From Burkholderiales bacterium (GTDB taxonomy: Bacteria > Pseudomonadota > Gammaproteobacteria > Burkholderiales > Burkholderiaceae_F): DNA of 33,459 bases. Position 1 is the first letter of the stretch, and each line of letters begins with the position of its first letter. The DNA is taken from the NCBI GenBank assembly GCA_020248785.1, contig JADCGX010000082.1, forward strand, positions 1-33,459, read 5' to 3'. Positions 15,915 through 23,329 of this stretch are shown here, in pieces. The translations under genes and the position numbers were made by a program. A model generated the notes under the pieces. It was not told where the DNA came from, did no database searches, and was given only the letters and a program-made list of their open reading frames with translations.

Positions 15915-16169
15915 ATGTCCGCTCTCACGCTGCCAAGTCGGGGCGAAGCCGCCAACGGCGCGCTCCGTTATGAGCGCCACCGGCCCGAGCAGACCACGCT
16001 GTACCGCCTGGTGCAGCAGCATGCGGCCAGCTTCATCGCGCACACCGAGGCCAGCACCGGTCAAGGTAGTCCAGGCAGTCGGCATCGGCTCGAAACCAGG
16101 ATTGAAACTCCCCGAGTGACCTTGGGTAGTGCTTCCCTGCTCGGCGATTATCCATCCGCAGAAATCTAA
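15915..16169 (+). pseudogene. IS91-family transposase, truncated N-terminal remnant
   Basis: The first 49 or so codons give an N-terminus with the phrases RYERHRPEQTTLYRLVQQH and AASFIAHTEAST, which I recognise as the start of a zinc-binding IS91-family transposase. In intact proteins this is followed by a cysteine-rich zinc region and a Y2 nuclease domain. Here the similarity stops near 16061 and the frame ends at 16169 in unrelated sequence, so more than 85% of the gene is gone. I see no terminal sequences of the IS. Nothing else supportable lies in 15719-16232 apart from the LexA-like box. Confidence 0.7.
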
Positions 16170-16232
16170 CGCTCGGTCCGGTTAAATGGAGAGCCCTGGG
16201 GAAATTCAAACACGCAGGTTCGCATCACTACC

Positions 16233-16448
16233 ATGTGCGAGCCGCAAGCGGTGTCGATGTGCCACTGCCTGCTGTGTGAGAAGAGAAACGGCAACACCTA
16301 CAGCGTGCACGGGTACTTTCCGAGCGAAGAGGTCCACGTCGAGGGCCCGACGAAAACCCATCCGCCGGCGAAGGCGCATCTGTGCACCGGCAGTTCGGCG
16401 ACGCTCCCCGCGACCAGCGGGGTGCAGCGCCGGTCGCGACGAAGCTGA
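16233..16448 (+). pseudogene. GFA/CENP-V family protein, broken remnant
   Basis: The frame encodes SMCHCLLCEKRNGNTYSVHG followed by YFPSEEVHVEGPTKTH, which matches the zinc-binding CHCxxC start of glutathione-dependent formaldehyde-activating (GFA) family proteins. The part before the first Cys motif is missing. The middle is deleted: HLCTGSSATL directly follows and may be the decayed FCxxCGS motif. At 71 codons it is about half the usual length and lacks intact second zinc ligands, so it is probably non-functional. It ends 25 bases from the convergent PEP-mutase-like gene. Confidence 0.6.
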
Positions 16449-16473
16449 GCTGCACGCGAACTGCCGGCCATGA

Positions 16474-17256
16474 TCACGCGTTCATGCCAGCGAAGTCGAC
16501 GGGCGCAGCCCAAAGTCCGTCCGGTTTTCCAGACATGAATTCTCCAGCCAACTCCTCGCAGCGCCCGTATGCGGCGATCGCAAGGGCTGGGCCGGCCGTC
16601 AGCCGTCGTACGCCAAGTCTTTCGAGTTCGTCGACGCCGGGCAGGCTAGGAAGCGCCATGACATTCAGAGGGACCGCGATGGATGCCGCGATCACTTCGA
16701 TCTCGTCAGCGTCCGTCACCCCGGGGACGAATACACCATCGCAACCCGCATCAACATAGGTCAAGGCGCGCGAGATCGCTTCAGTGGCCCGGTCGCCATT
16801 CGCAGCAAGCCCGAGCAAGTAGACATCCGTGCGCGCGTTGATGAACAAGATGCGGCGATCATGGCTTGATCGGATCGCGGCGATCTTCGAAGCAAGGACT
16901 GCAGGGGTGTCATCGCCGTCCTCGATGTTGATCGAAGACACGCCCGCACGTACGAGCGCGTCGACCAGATCCGCAACGTCGCCAAGCGCGTTCGAGTAGC
17001 CGCGCTCGATGTCGACGGAAAGCGGTGTGGCTGGACAAACGCGACGGATCTCAAGAGCGCGCTGAACGACCTGCGGTGGCGTCAGCGCCTCGCCGTCGCA
17101 AAGGCCCAGAGACCAGGACACGCCTGCACTGGTGGTTGCGAGGAGTGGCGCACCCGCCGAAACCACACGCCGCGCGCTCGCCGCGTCCCAAGCGTTGGGA
17201 ATGCGGAGCAGGCCGGGCTTGCTCAGGATGGCGCTGGCGAAGGACGTGGTGATCAT
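16474..17256 (-). CDS. Isocitrate lyase/PEP mutase family protein
   Basis: TIM-barrel enzyme of 260 residues in the isocitrate lyase/phosphoenolpyruvate mutase superfamily (ICL/PEPM, PF13714-like). Visible family elements: RIPNAWDAASARR, a metal-binding acidic segment in PLSVDIERGYSN, SINIEDGDD, FINARTDVYL and GCDGVFVPGV. The CxxxxC loop of true isocitrate lyase is absent. Members cleave or rearrange C-C or C-P bonds (methylisocitrate, phosphonopyruvate, oxaloacetate); the substrate here is unknown. The ATG at 17256 overlaps the ada stop as ATGA, so the two genes are coupled. A direct link to the phosphonate operon 6 kb away is tempting but unsupported. Confidence 0.85.
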   Translation of the reverse strand: MITTSFASAILSKPGLLRIPNAWDAASARRVVSAGAPLLATTSAGVSWSLGLCDGEALTPPQVVQRALEIRRVCPATPLSVDIERGYSNALGDVADLVDALVRAGVSSINIEDGDDTPAVLASKIAAIRSSHDRRILFINARTDVYLLGLAANGDRATEAISRALTYVDAGCDGVFVPGVTDADEIEVIAASIAVPLNVMALPSLPGVDELERLGVRRLTAGPALAIAAYGRCEELAGEFMSGKPDGLWAAPVDFAGMNA

Positions 17257-18353
17257 CTTGAGGCCTCTGGCGTAATGGATTCGTAGTTCTCTGCCGCCGC
17301 TTGCTGTCGTTCGAGCTTGAGTAGGAAAGCCTTCCGTGCCATGCCCCCGCCATAGCCGCCCAGTCCGCCGTCGGACGCGACCACGCGATGACAGGGCAGA
17401 AGGATCGCGAGGCGGTTGCGGCCGTTGGCGCCGGCGACGGCGCGCACCGCCGTGGGACGACCGATGGCGTGGGCGAGCTGGGCATAGGAGCGGATCGCGC
17501 CATAAGGAATGCCGCTTAGCGCCTCCCACACGGCCTTATCGAATGCCGTGCCCGGCGCACAGATCGGAACGCTGAACTCAACAAGGCGTCCACCGAAGTA
17601 GCGCGACAGTTCGCCCCCGAGTGTCCGAAGATGAGTGTGGTCGCCAGGAACCGCGGCATAGCCGTGGTTATGGCGCAGATCTTCAAGTTCCCTTGGCAGT
17701 GCGGGGCGATCGCAGAACTCGAGGAGGACGACACCCGACGCCTCTGCCATTGCAAGCATCGAGCCCAAGGGCGTGGTCAGGCGACGGTAGTAGAGCACTT
17801 TGCGCTCACCGGCCTTTCCGGGCGCCACGCCGAACGTCTTCTGGAACGCGTCGCGGAACCCGCTGACCGATTCGAAGCCCGACTCCATCGCGACGTCATC
17901 GATCCCCGTGCCTGATTTCAGGCGATCCAAAGCCAGCCCCAAGCGTCGGGCACGCGTGTACTCGGAGAACGTCGTTCCAAACCGTTGTTTGAACCAAGCG
18001 CGTACCCGCGCGGGGGCGATGCCGTAGGTTTCGACGTCTGCAAGCGTCCATCGACGGTCAGGCTCTATCTCCAGTGCGTCAATCAGTGGACGAAGCCAAC
18101 CCGGGCATTCACCCTCTAGTTCGAGCGGGCGGCAGCGCAGGCACGGCCTGAACCCTGCCTCTTGGGCCTCGCCCGCCGTGGCGTAGAAGACGACATTGCT
18201 CGGTAAGGGCTTACGGGCGGTGCAGGTCGGTCGGCAGAAGATCCGAGTGGTCACGACGGCCGTGAAGAAGACGCCCTCGTAAGACGCGTTACAGGAAAGC
18301 ATCGCGGCAATCATCTCTTCGCGTGGCGGCAGCAGGGGTAGCATGGCGTCCAT
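17253..18353 (-). CDS. ada: Ada: methyl-DNA repair regulator and O6-methylguanine methyltransferase
   Basis: Bifunctional protein of 366 residues with the full Ada layout. The N-terminal zinc domain has Cys at 40, 44, 71 and 74 (FCRPTC...CLRC); C40 would take methyl from phosphotriesters. An AraC-type helix-turn-helix region follows at about 85-185. The C-terminal methyltransferase carries the active-site LLPCHRVV with C321. Family members repair alkylated DNA and, once methylated, activate their own operon. Here that operon includes the PEP-mutase-like gene, coupled by a 4-base overlap. AlkB or AlkA genes, often linked to ada, are not next to it. Confidence 0.96.
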   Translation of the reverse strand: MDAMLPLLPPREEMIAAMLSCNASYEGVFFTAVVTTRIFCRPTCTARKPLPSNVVFYATAGEAQEAGFRPCLRCRPLELEGECPGWLRPLIDALEIEPDRRWTLADVETYGIAPARVRAWFKQRFGTTFSEYTRARRLGLALDRLKSGTGIDDVAMESGFESVSGFRDAFQKTFGVAPGKAGERKVLYYRRLTTPLGSMLAMAEASGVVLLEFCDRPALPRELEDLRHNHGYAAVPGDHTHLRTLGGELSRYFGGRLVEFSVPICAPGTAFDKAVWEALSGIPYGAIRSYAQLAHAIGRPTAVRAVAGANGRNRLAILLPCHRVVASDGGLGGYGGGMARKAFLLKLERQQAAAENYESITPEASR

Positions 18354-18935
18354 TCAGCAAGCGTAGACCGCCTTCCAAAGCGCCTCCACCGGAAACGCGC
18401 GCTTGAACTCGCGAACAACTTATCCCGGAGAAAGAAGGAGCACGTCCCTCGCCGAACAGGGATCCGGAAAGGGACGCGGTGAAAACGGCGCCGGCGAGGG
18501 TGATCTTCCTTTGCCGGCCCAAGGACTGCTTTGGGTCGAAACCTCCAGGTCACCGACAGCGACAGCGGTCGTTCGATCAGCCTCGACAGGCCTCGGCGCG
18601 ATCAATGTCGGCTGCAGGCACGAGAGCGGTCACCTCATTTGGCGGATCGGCGCAGGGCCGATGACCGCTACGCGGCGCACACCGTGCATCGAGGCTCCCG
18701 CCGCCACCGACCACAACCGCTGCATTGCCGTCGCACAAGACCCAGGGTTGAATGACGATAGAGGGTCGAACTGAGTCCTCCGTAATGACCGCTCTCCGGC
18801 GCCATACGTGACCCGCACGCGCGCTGGTCCTAACCTTCGCTTAACACTGCACTAATCCAGCACTCACCTGCGCTGCCTAGTGTGCGATCTCGCGCGAGAC
18901 GACTCGCGCGATGCAACCACACACAAGGAGTCGCA
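18354..18935. other. 582-bp intergenic region without a supportable gene
   Basis: Open frames here do not look like protein genes. The region holds degenerate copies of the AATGACCGCT/AGCGGTCGTTCG motif (near 18566, 18660 and 18784), also seen at the start of the window and near 14934. It must contain the ada promoter on the left and the protease promoter on the right; I could not pick either out with confidence. Confidence 0.4.
18888..18899. promoter_or_regulatory. 12-bp perfect palindrome upstream of the HtrA gene
   Basis: TCTCGCGCGAGA is a perfect palindrome 37 bases before the htrA start codon, and its core is partly repeated as TCGCGCGA at 18904-18911. The position suits an operator or a leader-RNA element. 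CG-rich palindromes can arise by chance in this GC-rich DNA. Confidence 0.25.
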
Positions 18936-20447
18936 ATGAAGATGAAACCCGTGGCCGCCGCGCTTGTTGCGGCGGGCGTACTGATGGCCGGTGCCGGCGC
19001 AGGCGCCTGGGGTGCCGGCGAACTGCTGCAGCGCTCGCAGGCAGCGACGGCACCGGCCGCGGCCGATGCCACCGTCGTCGCGCTGCCCAGCAGCGCGCCC
19101 AGCCTGATGCCCACCGCGGCCGCGAGCAGTGCCGTGGCGGCCGGCAGCTATCGCGAGATCGTGCAGCAGTACGGTCCCGCCGTGGTCGGCATTACCGTCG
19201 CCGGCACGCGCAACGCGGCTGACGCAGACGACGACGATCCGCAGGATGCGCCGCAAGGCATGCCGCCGTTCTTCCGCGGCCATCCGGGCATGCCGTTCGG
19301 TCCGATGCCTGGGCAGCAGCCCGAGCAGCCGTTCCGCGGCCAGGGCTCGGGCTTCATCATCAGCGCCGACGGCCTCATCCTCACCAACGCGCACGTGGTG
19401 CGCGGGGCGAGCGAGGTCACCGTCAAGCTCACCGACCGCCGCGAGTTCCGCGCCAAGGTGCTCGGTGCCGACAGCCGGACCGATGTGGCCGTGCTGAAGG
19501 TCGACGCGCAGAACCTGCCGGTGGTCGTGCTGGGCGATCCGCGCCAGGTTCAGGTGGGCGACGCGGTGCTGGCCATTGGCGCGCCCTTCGGCTTCGAGCA
19601 GACGGCCACGCAGGGCATCGTGAGTGCCAAGGGGCGCGCGCTGCCGGGCGACTCGATCGTGCCGTTCATCCAGACCGACGCGGCGGTCAACCCCGGCAAC
19701 TCGGGGGGCCCGCTGTTCGATGCGCAGGGTCGCGTGATCGGCATCAACTCGCAGATCTACTCGCGCAACGGCGGATTCCAGGGCCTGGCGTTCGCGATCC
19801 CGATCAATCTCGCGCTCAACATCAAAGACCAGATCGTTGCCAACGGCAAGGTGGAGCACGCGCGCCTGGGTGTCACGCTGCAGGATCTGAACCAGGGTCT
19901 GGCGGAGTCGTTCGGACTGAAAGCGCCCGACGGCGCGATCATATCGAGCGTGGCGCCGGGCTCGGCCGCGGCCAAGGCGCAGTTGCAGGCGGGCGATGTC
20001 ATCACCCGCATCGACGGCGAGCCCGTGCGCACCAGCGGGGATGTGTCCAGCCGCGTCGGCATGGCGCGGCCCGGCCAGACCGTGAAGCTCAGCGTGTGGC
20101 GCGACAAGGCCAACGTCGAGGTCGACGTGGCGCTGGGTGCTGCCGAGCGCAGCGCGCGGCAGGCCGCCGGTGAAGCACCGAAGGGCCGCCTGGGCCTGGC
20201 GCTGCGGCCGCTGACAGACGCCGAGAAGCGGCAACTGCGTACCGACGCCGGCCTGGTTGTGGAAGACGCGGCTGGCCCGGCAGCGCGCGCCGGCATCCAG
20301 CCGGGTGACGTGGTGCTGTCGATGAACGGCAAGCCGGTGCAGAGCGTGGAGCAGATGCGCGAGACGCTGGACCAGAAGCCGCCGCGCGTGGCCCTGTTGA
20401 TCCAGCGCGACGGCCAGCGCATCTTCGTGCCGATCAACCTTGGCTGA
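18936..20447 (+). CDS. htrA: HtrA/Deg-family periplasmic serine protease
   Basis: Do-family protease of 503 residues for quality control of envelope proteins. The start at 18936 has AAGGAG 5 bases upstream; starts further upstream are rejected. Residues 1 to about 28 are a signal peptide or anchor (MKMKPVAAALVAAGVLMAGA). The catalytic triad is H153 (LTNAHVV), D183 (RTDVAVLKV) and S256 (NPGNSGGP). Two PDZ domains follow, at about 305-395 and 415-500. A flexible Pro/Gly/Met-rich linker (about 96-130) lies in the LA-loop position, as in DegP/DegQ. Adjacent downstream genes include an NlpE-like lipoprotein; NlpE and DegP belong to the Cpx envelope-stress circuit in enterobacteria, so the pairing makes sense, although no regulator is present here. 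Confidence 0.95.
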   Translation: MKMKPVAAALVAAGVLMAGAGAGAWGAGELLQRSQAATAPAAADATVVALPSSAPSLMPTAAASSAVAAGSYREIVQQYGPAVVGITVAGTRNAADADDDDPQDAPQGMPPFFRGHPGMPFGPMPGQQPEQPFRGQGSGFIISADGLILTNAHVVRGASEVTVKLTDRREFRAKVLGADSRTDVAVLKVDAQNLPVVVLGDPRQVQVGDAVLAIGAPFGFEQTATQGIVSAKGRALPGDSIVPFIQTDAAVNPGNSGGPLFDAQGRVIGINSQIYSRNGGFQGLAFAIPINLALNIKDQIVANGKVEHARLGVTLQDLNQGLAESFGLKAPDGAIISSVAPGSAAAKAQLQAGDVITRIDGEPVRTSGDVSSRVGMARPGQTVKLSVWRDKANVEVDVALGAAERSARQAAGEAPKGRLGLALRPLTDAEKRQLRTDAGLVVEDAAGPAARAGIQPGDVVLSMNGKPVQSVEQMRETLDQKPPRVALLIQRDGQRIFVPINLG

Positions 20448-20541
20448 GGTCGTGGCGTTGATGGTTGGCAGGGGCGCTGCCAGGCAAGTGCCTGGCGGCG
20501 TCACTCCGTCGGTCGATTCGCGCCACGGAAACCGGCGCACA

Positions 20542-20614
20542 CGTCGCCCCGGCGCAGGCCGGGGCCCAATTTTCAGCGCACGGAACTTGGGCCCCGGCCT
20601 GCGCCGGGGCGACG
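20542..20614. repeat. Large nested palindrome (28-bp perfect arms), REP/BIME-like
   Basis: Arms at 20542-20569 and 20587-20614 are perfect reverse complements, separated by 17 bases. Each arm is itself a hairpin: GCCCCGGC-GCAG-GCCGGGGC (20546-20565 in the left arm). Two inverted copies of a self-palindromic unit is the layout of REP doublets. It sits between the htrA stop and the NlpE-like gene and has only a short T-run after it, so it may stabilise or attenuate mRNA rather than end transcription. Confidence 0.85.
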
Positions 20615-20706
20615 GGGTTTGAACATCGCGAGTGGCGTCTGTTGCGGCCTACAATCGCCGCGCTCGCCCAGCGCTCTGACGCCTGGGCTCACTTGTCGAG
20701 GACCCC

Positions 20707-21159
20707 ATGCACCATGGCTCTGGCTGGCACCGCTTCTTCGGACTCATCGTTTTCCCGCTCGTCGTTGCCCCGCTTGCCCTCGCGGCTTGCGCGAGCAACA
20801 CCCAGAAGACGCCGGTCAACCCTGACCCGGCCCACAACAGCCGCAACGCGATCGACTGGGCCGGCACCTACGAAGGCGTGACGCCCTGTGCCGACTGCCC
20901 GGGCATCAAGCTGCGCCTGACGCTGCGCGCCGACGGCCGCTATGAGCTCACCACCCAGTACCTCGATCGCCAGCCAACGCCGACCACGGTGCGCGGCAGC
21001 TTCACCTGGGACGCCGCGGGCAGCGCCATCACGCTCGACAGCGCCGGCGGCGGCCAGCAGTTCCGCGTGGGCGAAGGCCGGCTGCTGCAGATGAATCGCG
21101 ACGGCACGGCCCCCGCGTGGAACACCCCGGGCCGCGTGCTGACGCGCGTGGCCGGTTGA
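20707..21159 (+). CDS. nlpE: NlpE-like copper-homeostasis/envelope-stress lipoprotein
   Basis: Lipoprotein of 150 residues. A signal peptide ends in the lipobox ALAAC with C28. The mature protein has the NlpE N-terminal pattern WAGTYEGVTPCADCPGI with the CxxC pair C61/C64, followed by antiparallel beta strands (IKLRLTLRADGRYEL...). It is only the N-terminal barrel; the C-terminal OB domain of E. coli NlpE is absent, as is common in other proteobacteria. NlpE senses surface contact and lipoprotein-trafficking faults and is induced by copper. It lies 13 bases upstream of the next open frame, so is likely co-transcribed with the META-domain protein. Confidence 0.88.
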   Translation: MHHGSGWHRFFGLIVFPLVVAPLALAACASNTQKTPVNPDPAHNSRNAIDWAGTYEGVTPCADCPGIKLRLTLRADGRYELTTQYLDRQPTPTTVRGSFTWDAAGSAITLDSAGGGQQFRVGEGRLLQMNRDGTAPAWNTPGRVLTRVAG

Positions 21160-21184
21160 GCCGGCCATCACCATGGAGATCCGC

Positions 21185-22066
21185 ATGCAAGGGCACTGGA
21201 TTCATCATTCACTCGCCGCGCTGCTGCTGACGAGCGCCCTGTCCGTGACGGCACAAACACCTGCGCCGGCACCAGCGCCGGCACCCGCGCCCGCTGCACC
21301 GGCGCCTGCGACTGCGCCGGCGCCAGGGTCCATCCCGCCCAACGCGCCGCGGCGCACTGCCGACGCCGCGCTCGTACGGGCACTGCAGGACCATGAGTGG
21401 ACGCTGCGCTCGGCGACCGCGGCCGATGGCAGGCCGGTCGATGCGCTGCTGGTGGCCGGCAAGCCCTTCGTGCTGCGGTTCAAGCAGGGCAACGTCAGCA
21501 TCAAGGGCGGCTGCAACACGATGAACGCGCGCTGGCGCCTGAGCCCGCAGAACGCGCTGACGGTGGCGCGCCCGATGTCGACCCAAATGGCCTGCGAGCC
21601 GGCCTTGATGGCGGCCGATGCGGCGATGGCCCAGGCGCTCGAGCAAGCGCTGCAGGCGCGGGTGGAGGCGGCAGCAGGCGGCTCGGCCGCCACCCTGCAT
21701 CTCGTCACCAGCGCGCAGCAGACGCTGAGCTTCGAAGGACGGCGCACCCTCACGAGCCAGTTCGGCGCGCCGACGCGCGTGTTCCTTGAGGTGGCCGCGC
21801 AGCGAGTGCCATGCACGCCAGCGCCGCAGCCGCCGACCACCTGTCTGCAAGTGCGCGAGATCCGCTTCGATGACAAGGGCCTGCGCGTTGGCGAACCCGG
21901 TCCCTGGCGCGCGTTCTACGGCGAGATCGTCGGCTACACCCACGAACCCGGCACGGCCAACGTGCTGCGCGTCAACCGCTACACGCGACAGAAGCCGCCG
22001 GCCGATGTCTCGGCATACGTGTACGAGCTCGACATGGTCGTCGAGTCGCGCACAGAGAAGAAGTGA
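21185..22066 (+). CDS. Secreted META (HslJ-like) and DUF4377 two-domain protein
   Basis: Exported protein of 293 residues. The start at 21185 has GGAGAT 4-9 bases upstream; the ATG at 21173 overlaps that site. A signal peptide (1 to about 24, ending VTAQ) is followed by a Pro-Ala repeat linker (PAPAPAPAPAPAAPAPATAP). Residues about 60-185 form a META/HslJ domain (DHEWTLRS... GGCNTMNARWRL... STQMACEP). The C-terminal third matches DUF4377 (EVAAQRVPCTPA... CLQVREIRF... FYGEIVGYTHEPG). META-domain proteins are linked to heat-shock and novobiocin tolerance in E. coli and to surface antigens elsewhere. It follows the NlpE-like gene closely, supporting an envelope-stress role. Confidence 0.88.
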   Translation: MQGHWIHHSLAALLLTSALSVTAQTPAPAPAPAPAPAAPAPATAPAPGSIPPNAPRRTADAALVRALQDHEWTLRSATAADGRPVDALLVAGKPFVLRFKQGNVSIKGGCNTMNARWRLSPQNALTVARPMSTQMACEPALMAADAAMAQALEQALQARVEAAAGGSAATLHLVTSAQQTLSFEGRRTLTSQFGAPTRVFLEVAAQRVPCTPAPQPPTTCLQVREIRFDDKGLRVGEPGPWRAFYGEIVGYTHEPGTANVLRVNRYTRQKPPADVSAYVYELDMVVESRTEKK

Positions 22067-22149
22067 CGCGCGACACCCCTCGCGTCGCCCCCTTGACCAA
22101 GCACTGAATCGCCGCCAACAGCAGCCCATAGCCGCCCGGGAGTCGCGTC

Positions 22150-22509
22150 ATGCGCAAGCTCGCCACCGTCCGCAAGATCGACAGTGTGAAGAAGGTCGAC
22201 GACTACGAGGTTCTCGTCATCGATGGCGTGGAGGTCACGGAGTACCACTCGCCGCGCAACCTCTTTCACGCGGGCGAGTACTGCGTGTTCATCGCCGCCG
22301 GCGTTCGCCTGCCGGCGAAGGCGGGGCGGCCGTGGACGCCGACCGAGCGCACCGAGCACGTCGAGATCTACCCGATCGATGCGTTCCCGGAGATCTCGGA
22401 GGAGATGCTGCAACTCGCGCACGACCACGACGGCTTCACGACCGAGGACTACCTGCAGATCCGCGACACGGACTTTGCGCGCCGTCTTGGTGTGACCGAC
22501 GCCAGCTGA
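22150..22509 (+). CDS. Orphan domain resembling the N-terminus of DRB0094-type RNA ligases
   Basis: Protein of 119 residues with no signal peptide. It begins MRKLATVRKIDSVKKVDDYE, and later has FHAGEYCVFIAAGVRLP. This recalls the N-terminal OB-like module of DRB0094-type RNA ligases (MRKLA..., VGDLCVYFEID..LP). The ligase nucleotidyltransferase motif (KxxG) is absent and the second half (PTERTEHVEIYPIDAFPEISEE...) does not match, so it is not an active ligase. It may be a stand-alone RNA- or ligand-binding domain or an unrelated family. A weak GGGAG site precedes the ATG at 22150. The resemblance is from memory and modest. Confidence 0.6.
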   Translation: MRKLATVRKIDSVKKVDDYEVLVIDGVEVTEYHSPRNLFHAGEYCVFIAAGVRLPAKAGRPWTPTERTEHVEIYPIDAFPEISEEMLQLAHDHDGFTTEDYLQIRDTDFARRLGVTDAS

Positions 22510-22577
22510 GCGAACGGGCGCCGAGCAGACGCGCCGGGCGCAGCACACCAGCCCGCGTCACTGACGAAAGATTTTGG

Positions 22578-22958
22578 CTACCGGCCCATGCGGGCGTCGT
22601 AGCTGGCGCTGATGCGTTCGACAAGCGACGCATCGGCCCCTGCGGTGCCGGTGGTGTTGAACTCCACACGCACGCGCCCGTCGGCCTGGGTCCGTAGCGT
22701 TGCCGTGACGTTGATGGCGCCGCGGCTGCCGCGGATCACGCCAGCGCTGCGGTCCAGCGACTGGATGGTGACGCCCTGGTCCTGCAACGCGCCGGCAGCG
22801 GCCGCCCAGGCGCGGTCGAAGCTGGATGGCTGCTGGTAGGGCACGGGCTCGTAGACGACGCAGCCCGCCAGCGGCAGCAGCATGGACAGCGCCACTGCCA
22901 TGCCGCAAAGGCCCGCACGCGTAGCTCGGGTAATTGGTCTGCGCTTTGACCCGTTCAT
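22578..22958 (-). CDS. Small outer-membrane-type lipoprotein
   Basis: Lipoprotein precursor of 126 residues. The start at 22958 is preceded by GGAGGA; longer starts run into less likely sequence. The signal peptide has a twin-Arg-like basic start (NGSKRRP), a hydrophobic core and a lipobox LPLAGC with C33. The mature domain (FDRAWAAAAGALQDQGVTIQ...VIRGSRGAINVTATLRTQADGRVRVEF) resembles small lipoproteins of unknown function that carry an AhpC-sized alpha/beta domain often found in gammaproteobacteria and Burkholderiales. No partner genes are apparent; a MITE-like element lies 36 bases upstream of its start codon. Confidence 0.8.
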   Translation of the reverse strand: MNGSKRRPITRATRAGLCGMAVALSMLLPLAGCVVYEPVPYQQPSSFDRAWAAAAGALQDQGVTIQSLDRSAGVIRGSRGAINVTATLRTQADGRVRVEFNTTGTAGADASLVERISASYDARMGR

Positions 22959-22994
22959 TCGATCCTCCGCAGCGTTGATCGAGAGCCGACCCAT

Positions 22995-23248
22995 GCTAAC
23001 CCGGATGTTTCACCAGGTCGCCCCCGCAAGCGGAAGTTCTTACTCTGTAATCAGCGTGACGAAGTGATGTCTGGACAGAACCACTTTGGTCCGTCGGGGC
23101 TACGCGGGCTTGCGCGGCGCCTGCGCGGCCAGCTTGCGCTCAAGTGCTCGCCGATGCCTGCGGGCATCGGCTGCGCCCCTCTCGCCCAATCTGGCTCGCG
23201 CACGCATCCGCGCAAATCCCGCGTCCCTGATGAAACATCCGGGCTAAC
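22995..23248. mobile_element. MITE-like element, 254 bp with 23-bp inverted repeats
   Basis: The ends 22995-23017 and 23226-23248 are inverted repeats, 20 of 23 positions matching, sharing CCCGGATGTTTCA in both. No coding frame is supportable inside. Within it is a perfect hairpin GCCGATGCC-TGCG-GGCATCGGC (23150-23171). Size, terminal repeats and lack of a transposase fit a miniature inverted-repeat element moved by a transposase elsewhere. No target-site duplication is evident. It accounts for most of the 371-base gap 22959-23329. Confidence 0.65.
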
Positions 23249-23329
23249 CGCCGCGCAGGCCGGCAGGCGCACAAGGCTCAAGGAGCCGTGCGAGATGGCC
23301 GACGAAGCGTGGCCCGGCGGCCACCCGGC

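Noticed and set aside
15789..16085. 98-codon minus-strand open frame over the IS91 remnant
   Set aside because: It is a shadow of the remnant's frame and has no ribosome site or recognisable motif.
16098..16112. GGATTGAAACTCCCC, which ends like some CRISPR repeats (ATTGAAAC)
   Set aside because: Only one copy was seen, with no regular spacers and no cas genes.
18377..18384. AAAGCGCC resembling an Ada-binding box upstream of ada
   Set aside because: It has a mismatch to AAAGCGCA and is in the wrong orientation relative to the ada gene; not convincing.
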